DNA of 64,000 nucleotides from Brevibacterium permense (GTDB taxonomy: Bacteria; Actinomycetota; Actinomycetes; Actinomycetales; Brevibacteriaceae), in contig NZ_JABSSX010000007.1 of the NCBI RefSeq assembly GCF_013280495.1, forward strand, positions 96,692 to 160,691, given 5' to 3'. Shown here one piece after another: positions 31,381 to 40,403 of this stretch (positions are counted from its first letter, which is position 1; every line of letters starts with the position of its first letter). The position numbers were made by a program, and so were the translations under genes. The notes beneath the pieces were generated by a model. It saw only the letters and a list, made by a program, of their open reading frames with translations, did not search any database and was not told the DNA's origin.

Positions 31381-31600
31381 TCTCATTTTCGGATTTTCCT
31401 TTGCGCGGCCGAAGTTTTGTGACAAATAATGAAGTCATGACTTCGGCGATCCATCAGATGCGAATGCCGGGCGCACATATGTGTATGCCCTGCGTTCGTG
31501 GTCGGTGATCGTACTCCCGCTGTCCGGCCTCGAACGAGTTCACTCAAGCAGCGGACTCTTCCAGTCATATCGACCTCATGGTCGGAAGCAAAGGACAGCT

Positions 31601-32419
31601 ATGCCGAATCCAGAACCCGCCTACGTCCACCCCCGCAGTGCAGTGGCCACTCGACGTGCAGGAGCCAGGTTGAGCGCAGTCGACCCGCAGAACCCACCGC
31701 ACACCTACGGGCCCGCCGGTGTCGTCCCCTCACCGAAGGCCGCTCGCGGCATCATCGTCTACATCGGACTCGATGAGACCAAGGCCGCCGCCGACGGCAC
31801 GAACCTCTCCGCGATCGCCGCTGAGCTGCAGGCCTACGCCAAGGAACTCGCCAGCCAGGCCGAGACCCAGGCCGTCATCGCACTGGCCCCAGAGGGCCGC
31901 GGCAGCGATATCGACGCCGTGCGAGCCGTGGCCAACGGCTCCCCCGCCGCGACCGGTGCGCCGGCGGCGACCCACGGCCCCGTGCGTTCGCGCATTCCCA
32001 ACCGCATCCACCCGCCAGCCCTGCGCGAGGAGGCCGCTCCGGCGGCTCCCGCACCCCGCGGTTTCGGCGGACGAGTCGGCGACGCCTACACCCAGGTCAC
32101 CGGCGAACGTCTGCGCATCGACATCCCCCGCCGCGAGGTCCGCATCGACGGCGACCTCGTCGATGTCACGACGAAGGAATTCGACCTGCTCGCCACCCTC
32201 GTCTCCCATGCCGATGAGACCCTGCCGCGTGAGGACCTCATCACCGCGGTATGGTCCGGCGGTGAGGTTCCCGACGAACGCACCGTGGACGTCCACATCC
32301 GCCGACTGCGGCGCCGCCTCGGCGAATATGCCTCAGTCGTGCGCACGATGAGGGGTTCGGGGTATCGCTACGACACCCACCCCGATGTGACGGTGTGGAG
32401 CGCGACTGCGCGTCGCTGA
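31601..32419 (+). CDS. Orphan OmpR/PhoB-type winged-helix protein without receiver domain
   Basis: 272 residues. The C-terminal domain (about 168-258) is a typical Trans_reg_C winged helix: VTTKEFDLLATLVSHADETLPREDLI, then ERTVDVHIRRLRRRLGEY and MRGSGYRY. The N-terminal part is not a receiver: residues 49-96 (GIIVYIGLDETKAAADGTNL ... AVIALAPEG) form a small alpha/beta-like segment with no phospho-acceptor pattern, followed by an Ala/Pro linker. No kinase is adjacent. ATG after AAAGGACAGCT. A DNA-binding regulator of unknown input and targets. Confidence 0.82.
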   Translation: MPNPEPAYVHPRSAVATRRAGARLSAVDPQNPPHTYGPAGVVPSPKAARGIIVYIGLDETKAAADGTNLSAIAAELQAYAKELASQAETQAVIALAPEGRGSDIDAVRAVANGSPAATGAPAATHGPVRSRIPNRIHPPALREEAAPAAPAPRGFGGRVGDAYTQVTGERLRIDIPRREVRIDGDLVDVTTKEFDLLATLVSHADETLPREDLITAVWSGGEVPDERTVDVHIRRLRRRLGEYASVVRTMRGSGYRYDTHPDVTVWSATARR

Positions 32420-32494
32420 CGTCGTGCGGCTGTGAGCCGCGTCGCAAGTCGCTTCCAGCGTGGGGCCAGACTTCCCGGTTAAGATCGGTGATCG

Positions 32495-33436
32495 ATGAAC
32501 CAGGCATATTCCTCACCGCGCAGAAGGCACAGCCCCGCGAAGGGCATCACCGCATTGATCTTCGGGATCCTCTATGCGGCATTCCTGCTTCTCCACGATC
32601 TGCTGCCGACGCGGATGGGCATCGCGCTCATCCTCGAATCGGTGCTCCCGTGGACGGGGATCTTCCTCGCGCTCGTGCTGCTCATGTTCCTCATCCGCTT
32701 CTCGTGGCTCTCGGCCATCGGATTCCTCGTGCCTGCTCTCGTGTGGACGGGGATGTTCGGCCCTGCCCTGCTGCCGAACGAGGATTCCGGTGATCCGGAC
32801 CTGACGGTGGCCACCCACAATGTGGGGGCGAGGATGCCGCAGCCCACGGCTGCCGCGCAGAACATCGTCGACCGTGATCCGGACGTCGTCACGATCCAGG
32901 AACTCGAATCCCTGTCCGGCAAGATCATCCACAAGGAGCTCGACTCCTCGTTCGAGCATTCGCAGGTCGTCGACACCATCGGCGTGTGGTCGAAGTGGCC
33001 GATGTCGGAGCCCGAGGAGGTCGACCTCGGCCTGCAGTGGCCGCGCGCGTTCGCGACCACGATCTCGACCGATCACGGTGACATCCGCTTCTACGCCGTG
33101 CATATGCCTTCGGTGCGCCCCGGTCACGAATCGATGCGCAACGCCGCTCTGCGCCGCCTGGCCACGACGGTGGAGACCGACGGCGCCGAACATGTCGTCG
33201 TCGCCGGAGACTTCAACACGGCGACGACGGACAACAATATGGAGACCTTGGTGCCGCCGCTGCAGGATACCCGGGAAGAGGCCCGAGGCGGCTTCGGCTT
33301 CACCTGGCCCGCCCAGTTCCCCGTCACCCGGCTCGACCATGTCCTCTACCGCGGTTTCGACGCCACCTCCGACGAGGTGCTCGAACGCGGATCGAGCGAC
33401 CACCGCGCCGTCCTCGCCGGACTCGACCTCAAGTAG
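32495..33436 (+). CDS. Membrane-anchored endonuclease/exonuclease/phosphatase family protein
   Basis: 313 residues: three hydrophobic segments at about 18-34, 44-67 and 72-92, then an EEP (DNase I-like) domain. Catalytic motifs are ATHNVG (105-110), VTIQELES with the metal glutamate, VVAGDFNTA and the terminal SDHRAV. Members hydrolyse phosphodiesters (nucleic acid, phosphoinositide or sphingolipid); by topology the domain faces outside the membrane. It converges on marP with 6 bases between the stops. Substrate unknown. Confidence 0.85.
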   Translation: MNQAYSSPRRRHSPAKGITALIFGILYAAFLLLHDLLPTRMGIALILESVLPWTGIFLALVLLMFLIRFSWLSAIGFLVPALVWTGMFGPALLPNEDSGDPDLTVATHNVGARMPQPTAAAQNIVDRDPDVVTIQELESLSGKIIHKELDSSFEHSQVVDTIGVWSKWPMSEPEEVDLGLQWPRAFATTISTDHGDIRFYAVHMPSVRPGHESMRNAALRRLATTVETDGAEHVVVAGDFNTATTDNNMETLVPPLQDTREEARGGFGFTWPAQFPVTRLDHVLYRGFDATSDEVLERGSSDHRAVLAGLDLK

Positions 33437-33442
33437 TCGGGT

Positions 33443-34633
33443 TCAGTTCGTGCACTGCCCCGTCGGCTGCGGTGCGCGTTCGGCGGCACCGGCGTCGAGT
33501 TCGTCGGCGATCTCGGCTCGGGTGAGGGCGTAGCCGGTTTCGTCATCGGTGGCGGAGCGGGCGAAGACCATGCCGACGACGTTTCCGTCGGCATCGATGA
33601 GCGGGCCGCCCGAATTGCCTTCCCTGACGATTCCGCGCAGTGCATAGACCTCGCGGACGACCGACTGCGAATCGTAGATGTCGAGTCCGCGGGCATTGAT
33701 CTTCTCTCGTACTCGGGTCGGTGAAATCGTATAGGGACCATTGGCGGGGAATCCGACGACGACGGAGTCGTCGCCCGGTCCGAGCCCGTTGCCGAAGTCG
33801 AGGGCGGGAGCCTCGAGACCCTGGACCCGGAGCACGGCCACATCGGCTTCGGCGTCGAACTCGACCACCTCGGCGCGGTAGGGCCTGCCCTTGCCCCCGA
33901 CCTGTACGGCCAGTTCCGTGGATCCGGCCACGACGTGGGCGTTGGTGGCGACGAGTCCGTCCTCAAAGACGAAGCCGGAGCCTTCCGAACCGGTGGCGCA
34001 GCTGGTGGCCGTCGTCGTGATCTTGACGACCGAGTCCTCGACGCTGCGTCCGACGTCGACCATACCTTCGTCGGGTTCTCCGACTCCGCGGATCTGTTCC
34101 GGCTGTCCCGAGAACACCTGGGGGAACCCGGAGGCGCTCAGTCCCTTCGCCAGTCCGCCCAGGGCGTTCTGGGAGGAGTAGGGAATGGTGCGGTCGATCG
34201 CGGCGATGACGGAGGAGTCGGCGACCCAGCGGTTGGGTTCGACTAGCGGGGTGGTGCGGATGAATCCTGCGGCGAGCCAGATGACGAGGACATAGACGAT
34301 TCCGGCGGTGACGGTGCCGCCGACGGCGTCGATGCCCTGGCCGAGGTCGGAGTCCATATTGTGCTTGATCCACGCCCCGATGCCGCTGCCGGCGAAGGCG
34401 AAGAGGACGCTGAGGACCAACGGCATCGAGGCCAGCAGCATGAGTACGCCTTGGTTGTCCATGGCGTCGGTGCCGGCGCTCAGCGATTCGACGAGCGGGG
34501 AGAGCAAGCGCCCGAGGATCCAGCCGACGATGAAGCCCGCCGCGGTTCCGAGGGCGGTGATGATGCCCTGGCGGAACCCGGCGAAGAGCGCCCCGATGCC
34601 GAGGACGATGAGGAGAATGTCGAAGATCGTCAC
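33443..34633 (-). CDS. marP: MarP family membrane serine protease (CvpA + trypsin-like)
   Basis: 396 residues. Residues 1-150 hold four membrane helices of the CvpA/colicin V production type. The periplasmic trypsin-like domain has His233 (VATNAHVVAGS), Asp264 (DAEADVAVLRV) and Ser341 (EGNSGGP). Cys212 and the near-terminal Cys394 match the disulfide pair of mycobacterial MarP, a protease needed for acid and oxidative stress tolerance. The next gene upstream on the same strand (PrsW-type) ends 9 bases before its start, so the two proteases are likely one operon. Confidence 0.92.
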   Translation of the reverse strand: MTIFDILLIVLGIGALFAGFRQGIITALGTAAGFIVGWILGRLLSPLVESLSAGTDAMDNQGVLMLLASMPLVLSVLFAFAGSGIGAWIKHNMDSDLGQGIDAVGGTVTAGIVYVLVIWLAAGFIRTTPLVEPNRWVADSSVIAAIDRTIPYSSQNALGGLAKGLSASGFPQVFSGQPEQIRGVGEPDEGMVDVGRSVEDSVVKITTTATSCATGSEGSGFVFEDGLVATNAHVVAGSTELAVQVGGKGRPYRAEVVEFDAEADVAVLRVQGLEAPALDFGNGLGPGDDSVVVGFPANGPYTISPTRVREKINARGLDIYDSQSVVREVYALRGIVREGNSGGPLIDADGNVVGMVFARSATDDETGYALTRAEIADELDAGAAERAPQPTGQCTN

Positions 34634-34642
34634 CGCTGGAAC

Positions 34643-36391
34643 TTACCGCATCGACTGTTGGGGAGCGGTCTGTTTGGAGGCCGCGAGCAGACGTTCGCGA
34701 GCGTCGGCGAACTGCTGGAGTTCGGCCCGTTCGATCTTGCGTTCCTGTTCTCCGCCGATTCCGGCGAGCACGCGCATCCGCGTTGTCGACAGTTTGCCGG
34801 AGGTGCGGATCATGGTCTTCATCTCCTCTTTGCCGCCGGGGAATGACTTCGCCCAGTCGCGTCCGTTCTTCCGGCCCTTCCAGGTGCCGAGCATGTCGAC
34901 CTCGGCATGGGTGAGCCAACCGGAGTTCGCATAGTCGCCGAGCATGTTCTGAGTGTGCAGACGTTCGCTGCGACGCAAGATGAGGCCGAGCGCGACCCAG
35001 GCGGCGGAGAGGATGGCGCTGAGGACGATGAGGCCGATGATCTGCGGGAGCATTCCGCCCATCACGTCGCGGGTTGCTTGGCCGAGGACACCGAGGAACA
35101 TCATCGAGGCGTTCCAGAAGCCGTGCAGGATCATGCCGAGCGCAAGTCCGGGCAGCCACATGAGGACGAGTGACCACCACGGCCATTTGCGGGCGGCAAG
35201 GCCGATGGATACACCGGCGCAGGTCGAAAACGCCGTGTGGAGCAGCGGCGATCCGAGGCAGCGCATGGCGAATGTCACCGCCAGTCCCGGAAGTTCGCCG
35301 TCGTTCCACGACTGGCCGAGGTAGAGGATGTTCTCGGTGAAGGCGAAGCCCGCACCGATGAGCGAACCGTAGACGAGCCCGTCGAGGGGCCCTTCTAAGT
35401 GGCGCCGGGCGGCGAGGACGATGACGAGGAGGAGAACGGTCTTCGTCGATTCCTCGAGGATCGGAGCTTGAATCACCGCACCGATGACGTCGGGCACCCC
35501 ATTGATGCCGATCATATAGAGCGCGATGTCACCGACGAGTGAGAAGCCGAGGGTGAGGATGACCGAGGCGACGGCGCCCCAGAGCAGGCAGATGCCCAAG
35601 AGCAGCTTCGGCTGGGGCCTCCAGCGATCGAGCCAGAGCACATAGGCGACGATGCCGAGAAGCGGGATCGCCGCGAGTCCGATGAGACCGAAGAGGCGGA
35701 CGCCGAAGCTCAGTCCGCCGAGCAGGGCAAGTAGTGCCAGCCCGATGACAAGCCCGACGAGCACAAGGATCGCGGCGACCAGCCGGACGATGTTTCCGGT
35801 CGAGTCGGGTTCGGTCTCCGGTTGTGTCTTCCGCACGGCGCCGGTCCAGGGAGTGTCGGTGACGACCTGTTGGGGTGCCTGCATTCCTGCGCGGATCCGC
35901 ATCTCCTGCGTCACCGTCGGAGCAAACCGCGGCTGAGCATAGACGCGTGCCTGCGCAGGCGGGGGCGCATACATCACCGGCTGTCCCTGCATCATCGGCT
36001 GGCCGGCCATGGGTTGGCCCGGCATCGGCTGTGGCTGCGGCGGGATTGGGTGACCGGGTGCCGGCACCGGCTGTCCCTGCATAGGCGGTTGGTTCTGCGG
36101 CGGGATGGATCGGCCCGGCGCTGGAGGCCGATTCTGTCCCTGCATGGGCGGCTGCTGCGGCCGCGACCCGCCGGGTTGCTGCTGGTTCGGTTGTTGCGAT
36201 CCCTCCGGCCGAGGCCGGAACCGATCATGATTCTGCGGCTGACCCTGCTGCGGACGACGCGGCTGCTGCGGAGCGGCCTGGCCCGGTTGCTGCGGCATCT
36301 GTCCCTGCGCAGGGGGCATGTTCGGGTTCGGTGGGCCCTGCACTTGGGGCGGCTGCGGTCTCTGGGAACCGGGACCGTTCTGTGCCGACAT
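34643..36391 (-). CDS. PrsW family intramembrane metalloprotease with Pro/Gln-rich N-terminus
   Basis: 582 residues. Residues 1-170 are a low-complexity Pro/Gln/Met-rich tract, probably disordered and cytoplasmic. Then comes a membrane domain of about nine helices with PrsW motifs: ILEESTK, FAFTENILYL, LLHTAF and MILHGFWNA, whose Glu and His residues bind zinc. PrsW in Bacillus cleaves an anti-sigma factor; here the substrate is unknown. The soluble C-terminus (about 485-582) is charged. Start at ATG 36391, preceded by AAGGACAGACT. Next to marP on the same strand. Confidence 0.88.
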   Translation of the reverse strand: MSAQNGPGSQRPQPPQVQGPPNPNMPPAQGQMPQQPGQAAPQQPRRPQQGQPQNHDRFRPRPEGSQQPNQQQPGGSRPQQPPMQGQNRPPAPGRSIPPQNQPPMQGQPVPAPGHPIPPQPQPMPGQPMAGQPMMQGQPVMYAPPPAQARVYAQPRFAPTVTQEMRIRAGMQAPQQVVTDTPWTGAVRKTQPETEPDSTGNIVRLVAAILVLVGLVIGLALLALLGGLSFGVRLFGLIGLAAIPLLGIVAYVLWLDRWRPQPKLLLGICLLWGAVASVILTLGFSLVGDIALYMIGINGVPDVIGAVIQAPILEESTKTVLLLVIVLAARRHLEGPLDGLVYGSLIGAGFAFTENILYLGQSWNDGELPGLAVTFAMRCLGSPLLHTAFSTCAGVSIGLAARKWPWWSLVLMWLPGLALGMILHGFWNASMMFLGVLGQATRDVMGGMLPQIIGLIVLSAILSAAWVALGLILRRSERLHTQNMLGDYANSGWLTHAEVDMLGTWKGRKNGRDWAKSFPGGKEEMKTMIRTSGKLSTTRMRVLAGIGGEQERKIERAELQQFADARERLLAASKQTAPQQSMR

Positions 36392-36800
36392 AGTCTGTCC
36401 TTCTGCAATGGGGGAAATTCCACTCACCTAAGTCTAGAGTCGAAGCCCTCCACAGTAGGCCTCGTCGTGTATCCGTCCAGCAACACTTCAGCCGACTGCC
36501 ACGTTCTTCAAACAACGTCTCACGCCCCACTCAACCATTTTCGACTGTGGACGGGCGCAGTTTCGTCGACTCGATGTCGGCGGAGGAACCAGACGACAGT
36601 GAAAGCTCCACGGGCCATTCGACCGTCGTCCGACGGTCGGCATCGCCCACCACACGCGCCCGGCGCTGCCGTCAATCCCCGGGGCCACTCCCCTCCTTCC
36701 GACGACCAGCACCTCGCCCACTCGCACGTCACATTCTGTGGATGCTCCGAGCAGTATCCACAACCCCTCGAACCTCCCCTAGCGCGATAAGAGGCTCCCC
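36392..36800. other. Intergenic region, divergent promoters
   Basis: 409 bases between the PrsW-type gene and the surface protein gene. I see no convincing gene, RNA or repeat. The only firm elements are the ribosome-binding sites at the two ends (AAGGA for PrsW; AAGAGG for the adhesin). Confidence 0.5.
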
Positions 36801-38771
36801 GTGTCGAATCGGTCCATGATTACTCTCAGACTCGCATCGCTGCGCACCGCGCTGCTCCTCACCGTCCTCACAATCGCTTCGCTCATCGGGCTGGGACCGG
36901 CCATGGCCGCGGGACCGCCGGTCGGCCTCGGCGAGGTTCCGGTGCACACCGCACCCAACGCCTACGGTCCGGGCATCTGGCACCATGCGAAACAGGGCAA
37001 GACCTGGTACGGCTCCTACCGGACCTTCCCTGACACCTCCGCCTACTGCATCGATGCGGGCAAGAAGTCTCCGCTGCCGAAGTACTTCAAGAATGCGAAG
37101 GCCGACACGGTCACCTCGGCTCGCACAGCGTGGGCACTGCACGAATATGCCGGCTCGACGTCGAAAGATGTGCAGGCCGCGTTGAGCGCGATGGCCCGAC
37201 TCGACAAGGCACTCCCCCACGATCACAAGGTGCCGCCGCAGAAGCCGGCCGATCTGGGCAAGAAGTTCGCGGCGGCCGCGAAGAAGCACTCGACGATCCT
37301 CGCCGAGGCCAAGAAGTTGGCCGGTCCCTACACCCTTGACATCAGCCTCGAGCCGGTCATGCGCATGCCCGTGCTCGAACCCTACTCCGCCCCGGAGTCC
37401 GCCCCTTCTCCTGACTCCTGGGCCTCCGACAAAACTGACAAGCCGAAGGTCCTCGGCACTCCCACCGATGAGGCGACGCTGACGGTCTCCCTGCTCAGCG
37501 CCTCAGGTGCACAGGTCCCCGACGTTCCTGTCACGCTCAAGACCACCGGCACTGCGAAAGCCCCGACGACTGTGACCACGGGGAAGGAACCCGTGACCAC
37601 GACACTGCAGGCGAGCGCCCCCGGCACTCTGTCCGTGACCGCCTCGGCGAAGGTCGCCCCGCAGACCGTGCGCGTCTTCGAACCGACGTCCGGCACGCGG
37701 GTACAGCGAGTCATCACCCCGGACGCCCCCGATTCCGTCACCGACAAGGCGTCACTGGAGCTGAGTTCCCAGCCGAAGGTGACCACGGAGATCTCCGACC
37801 AGACACCGACACCTGGTGAGACGGTCACCGACGAATTCACCGTCTCCGGCCTCATCGGCGACCACGCCGTCACCGTCGAACACACCCTGTGGCAGACCGC
37901 GACGGCGCCGAGGCAGGGCATCAAGAACGATGACGCCCGCGAAATCGGATCCGTGACCTCGAAGAACGTCGGCAACGGCACCCACACGTCCGATGAGGTC
38001 ACTGTACCCGAGGACTTCCGCGGTTGGCTGTACTTCACCGAGACGATCGCCGGAGACAAGGCAACGAAGGAATGGAAGGGAATCCACGGCCAACCCCGCG
38101 AGACCGGATTCGTCCCGTGGACTCCGACCGCCGACACCGAGGCGGTGCTCGAGGGAACATCGACCCACGACGAGGTGGCGGTGACCGGACTGCGACCGGG
38201 TTCCGAAGCCGTGCTCACCATCACCGCTTACCACGTGGAGGCCCAACCCGAGCAGTCGAAGGAGCCCGACGGCACCGAGCTGTCCGTGCAGGACTTCACC
38301 GTCAACGCCGACGAGAACGGCCGTGTCGAAATCGACACGGAGCCGATCGATATGCCTGTCGGCTGGGTCACCTATGTCACGACGATCGAGGGCAGCGACG
38401 TCAACAAGGCGTGGACGAGCGACTGGGGCGTTCCCGCCGAGACCGTGCACCGTCCGCCCGAGGAGAAGCCGAGCAGCCCGCCGGAAGTACCGAGCACGCC
38501 GCCCGAGGAACCGAGTACACCGCCGTCTCCCCCGGAACAGCCGGAACGGCCCGATGCTCCCGAAACCCCGGAGAAGCCGGACACCCCACCGGCCGCACCG
38601 GTCGCGGAAACTCCCGCAGCGCCCGAGACTCCGGCGGCCCCGGCACCATCCGGTGAACTGCCCCGCACGGGCACGACAGGCAACGGAATGCTCATCGGCC
38701 TGGGCATCGTCCTCGTCGGACTCGGCTCAACGATCCTGCTGATCTCCGGCAGCCGCCGCGAGAAGGACTGA
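36801..38771 (+). CDS. LPXTG-anchored surface protein with probable Cys-Gln thioester domain
   Basis: 656 residues. A signal peptide (about 1-37, ending GPAMAAG) is followed by a domain with YCIDAGKK (Cys83) and DVQAALSAM (Gln125), the two motifs expected for an internal thioester domain. Repeated beta-rich segments (about 200-550) have alternating YFTETIAGDKATKEW-like and YVTTIEGSDVNKAW-like blocks. A Pro/Glu stalk, LPRTG at 620-624, a hydrophobic helix and RREKD complete a sortase signal. GTG start after AAGAGG. It is probably an adhesin covalently fixed to the wall; ligand unknown. No sortase gene is adjacent. Confidence 0.82.
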   Translation: MSNRSMITLRLASLRTALLLTVLTIASLIGLGPAMAAGPPVGLGEVPVHTAPNAYGPGIWHHAKQGKTWYGSYRTFPDTSAYCIDAGKKSPLPKYFKNAKADTVTSARTAWALHEYAGSTSKDVQAALSAMARLDKALPHDHKVPPQKPADLGKKFAAAAKKHSTILAEAKKLAGPYTLDISLEPVMRMPVLEPYSAPESAPSPDSWASDKTDKPKVLGTPTDEATLTVSLLSASGAQVPDVPVTLKTTGTAKAPTTVTTGKEPVTTTLQASAPGTLSVTASAKVAPQTVRVFEPTSGTRVQRVITPDAPDSVTDKASLELSSQPKVTTEISDQTPTPGETVTDEFTVSGLIGDHAVTVEHTLWQTATAPRQGIKNDDAREIGSVTSKNVGNGTHTSDEVTVPEDFRGWLYFTETIAGDKATKEWKGIHGQPRETGFVPWTPTADTEAVLEGTSTHDEVAVTGLRPGSEAVLTITAYHVEAQPEQSKEPDGTELSVQDFTVNADENGRVEIDTEPIDMPVGWVTYVTTIEGSDVNKAWTSDWGVPAETVHRPPEEKPSSPPEVPSTPPEEPSTPPSPPEQPERPDAPETPEKPDTPPAAPVAETPAAPETPAAPAPSGELPRTGTTGNGMLIGLGIVLVGLGSTILLISGSRREKD

Positions 38772-38790
38772 GAAGCGCGCGTGAATGCAC

Positions 38791-38827
38791 GTCACCCCCG
38801 GCCGCACACAGGCGAACCGGGGGTGAC
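38791..38827. terminator. Bidirectional terminator hairpin
   Basis: GTCACCCCCGG (38791-38801) and CCGGGGGTGAC (38817-38827) form an 11-bp perfect stem between the convergent surface-protein gene and the aromatic operon. Confidence 0.75.
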
Positions 38828-38833
38828 GAGTGC

Positions 38834-39622
38834 TCAGTCCTGAACCCAGGTGTCCGCCCAGGCGCGGGCGCCGTTCATCATCAGGCCGACATCGGCTCCG
38901 ACGAGGACGAAGGACGCTCCGGCATCGAGGTACTTCCGTGCCTGTTCGGGGTCGAAGGCATTGACACCGACGGGTTTGCCGGCAGCCTTCACCGCCTCGA
39001 AGGTCCGGGCCACCGCATCGGCGACATCCGGATGGGTCTGCTGTCCGAGCAGTCCCATCGACGCAGCCAGGTCGGAGGGCCCGACGAAGATCTGGTCGAT
39101 TCCGTCGACCGCGGCGATCTCGGCGGCATTGTCCACCGCGGTCGCCGATTCGATCTGCACCGTCAGGGACACGAATTCCTCGGCGCGCCCCAGGTACCCG
39201 TCCACGGCGTTCCACCGGGAGGCCCTGGCCAGGGCCGAACCGACCCCGCGCACGCCCTTCGGCGGATAATGGACGGCCGCGGCTGCCGACTCGGCGTCGG
39301 ATTTCGTATCGACCATCGGCACGAGCAGGTTCTGCGCGCCGAGGTCGAGGTACTGCTTGATGAGCACCGTGTCGTTGACCGGCACCCGCACAACAGGGGT
39401 CGCCGGGTAGCCGTTCATCGCGCGCAGCAGACTCGTCGTCGTCTCGAGTCCGATCGGGGAATGCTCGGCGTCGATGAGCACCCACTGCATTCCCGAGGCG
39501 GCGGCGATCTCGGCGGCCACGGGCGAACCCGAGCACACCCACATCCCGGCCAGGTACTCGCCGTCGCCGAGGCCGGCCACACGGTCGGCGAAGGTCTCCG
39601 GAAGCTCTACTCGAAACGACAT
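38834..39622 (-). CDS. hpaI: 4-Hydroxy-2-oxoheptanedioate aldolase
   Basis: Last step of the homoprotocatechuate route: cleaves 4-hydroxy-2-oxoheptanedioate to pyruvate and succinic semialdehyde. The 262-residue class II HpcH/HpaI aldolase has DAEHSP (His54), VRVP (Arg79), QIES (Glu158) and GPSDLA (Asp184), which supply the metal ligands and general base. ATG 39622 overlaps the end of the hydratase gene by 16 bases, so it is translationally linked. Final gene of the operon, followed by a terminator. Confidence 0.93.
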   Translation of the reverse strand: MSFRVELPETFADRVAGLGDGEYLAGMWVCSGSPVAAEIAAASGMQWVLIDAEHSPIGLETTTSLLRAMNGYPATPVVRVPVNDTVLIKQYLDLGAQNLLVPMVDTKSDAESAAAAVHYPPKGVRGVGSALARASRWNAVDGYLGRAEEFVSLTVQIESATAVDNAAEIAAVDGIDQIFVGPSDLAASMGLLGQQTHPDVADAVARTFEAVKAAGKPVGVNAFDPEQARKYLDAGASFVLVGADVGLMMNGARAWADTWVQD

Positions 39623-40392
39623 GTGATGACTCCCAGCTCTCCGTAGTCGGCGTGGACGGTGTCGCCGGGATGCACCCACATGGGGCGGGTGAACGACCCG
39701 GCGAGCACGGTCTCTCCGGCCTGCAGCACATCTCCGTGCTCGGCGAGCTTGTTCGCCAACCATACGATTCCGCGAGCCGGATGGTCGAGGACGGCGGCGG
39801 CGACTCCGGAGTCCTCGATCGTCTCATTGCGGTAGAGCAGGGCATTCACCCGACGCAGGTCGACGGCATCGACGGCGACGGGACGACCGCCGAGGACCAT
39901 CGCCCCCAGTGCCGCATTGTCCGAGATGGTGTCGACGATCGTGCGGCCCTCCATCTCGATGCGCGAGGACAGGACCTCGAGGGCGGGGACGACGTATTCG
40001 GTGGCGCGGAGGACGTCGAAGAGACTGACGTCGGGCCCGCGCAGTTCGTCGCGCAGCACGAAGGCGAGCTCGACCTCGATGCGCACGCCCGAATACTGCG
40101 AATGGTCGATCACGGACCCGGTGTCATAGACCTGGTCGGCGAAGATCGCTCCGTAGTCGGGTTCGGTGATGCCTGTGGCCTGCTGCATCGGCTTCGAGGT
40201 CAGCCCGATCTTGTGACCATAGAGCCGACGGCCGGCGGCTTCACCGCGACGGCGCCATTCGTTCTGCACCGCATAGGAGTCCTCGACCGTCATATCCGGA
40301 TACTTCGCGGTGAGCAGACCGATCTTCGACCGAGTCTGCTCCGCCTGAGCGAGATCGTCGGCGATGGCCGCGATCGTTGCCTCATCGAGCAT
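39607..40392 (-). CDS. hpaH: 2-Oxo-hept-4-ene-1,7-dioate hydratase
   Basis: Hydrates 2-oxohept-4-ene-1,7-dioate to the substrate of HpaI. The 261-residue FAH-fold hydratase of the HpcG/MhpD family has YGHKIGLTSKPMQQATGITEPDYG, RIEVELAFVL (metal Glu residues) and ISDNAALGAMVLGGRP. ATG after AAAGGAATCCAC. It lies 11 bases after the dioxygenase gene in the same operon. Confidence 0.93.
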   Translation of the reverse strand: MLDEATIAAIADDLAQAEQTRSKIGLLTAKYPDMTVEDSYAVQNEWRRRGEAAGRRLYGHKIGLTSKPMQQATGITEPDYGAIFADQVYDTGSVIDHSQYSGVRIEVELAFVLRDELRGPDVSLFDVLRATEYVVPALEVLSSRIEMEGRTIVDTISDNAALGAMVLGGRPVAVDAVDLRRVNALLYRNETIEDSGVAAAVLDHPARGIVWLANKLAEHGDVLQAGETVLAGSFTRPMWVHPGDTVHADYGELGVITCRFE

Positions 40393-40403
40393 GTGGATTC
40401 CTT

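Noticed and set aside
30050..31438. 462-residue form of the TadA-associated protein
   Set aside because: The extension runs antisense through upp; the family N-terminus MSYFTEIL is at 30601.
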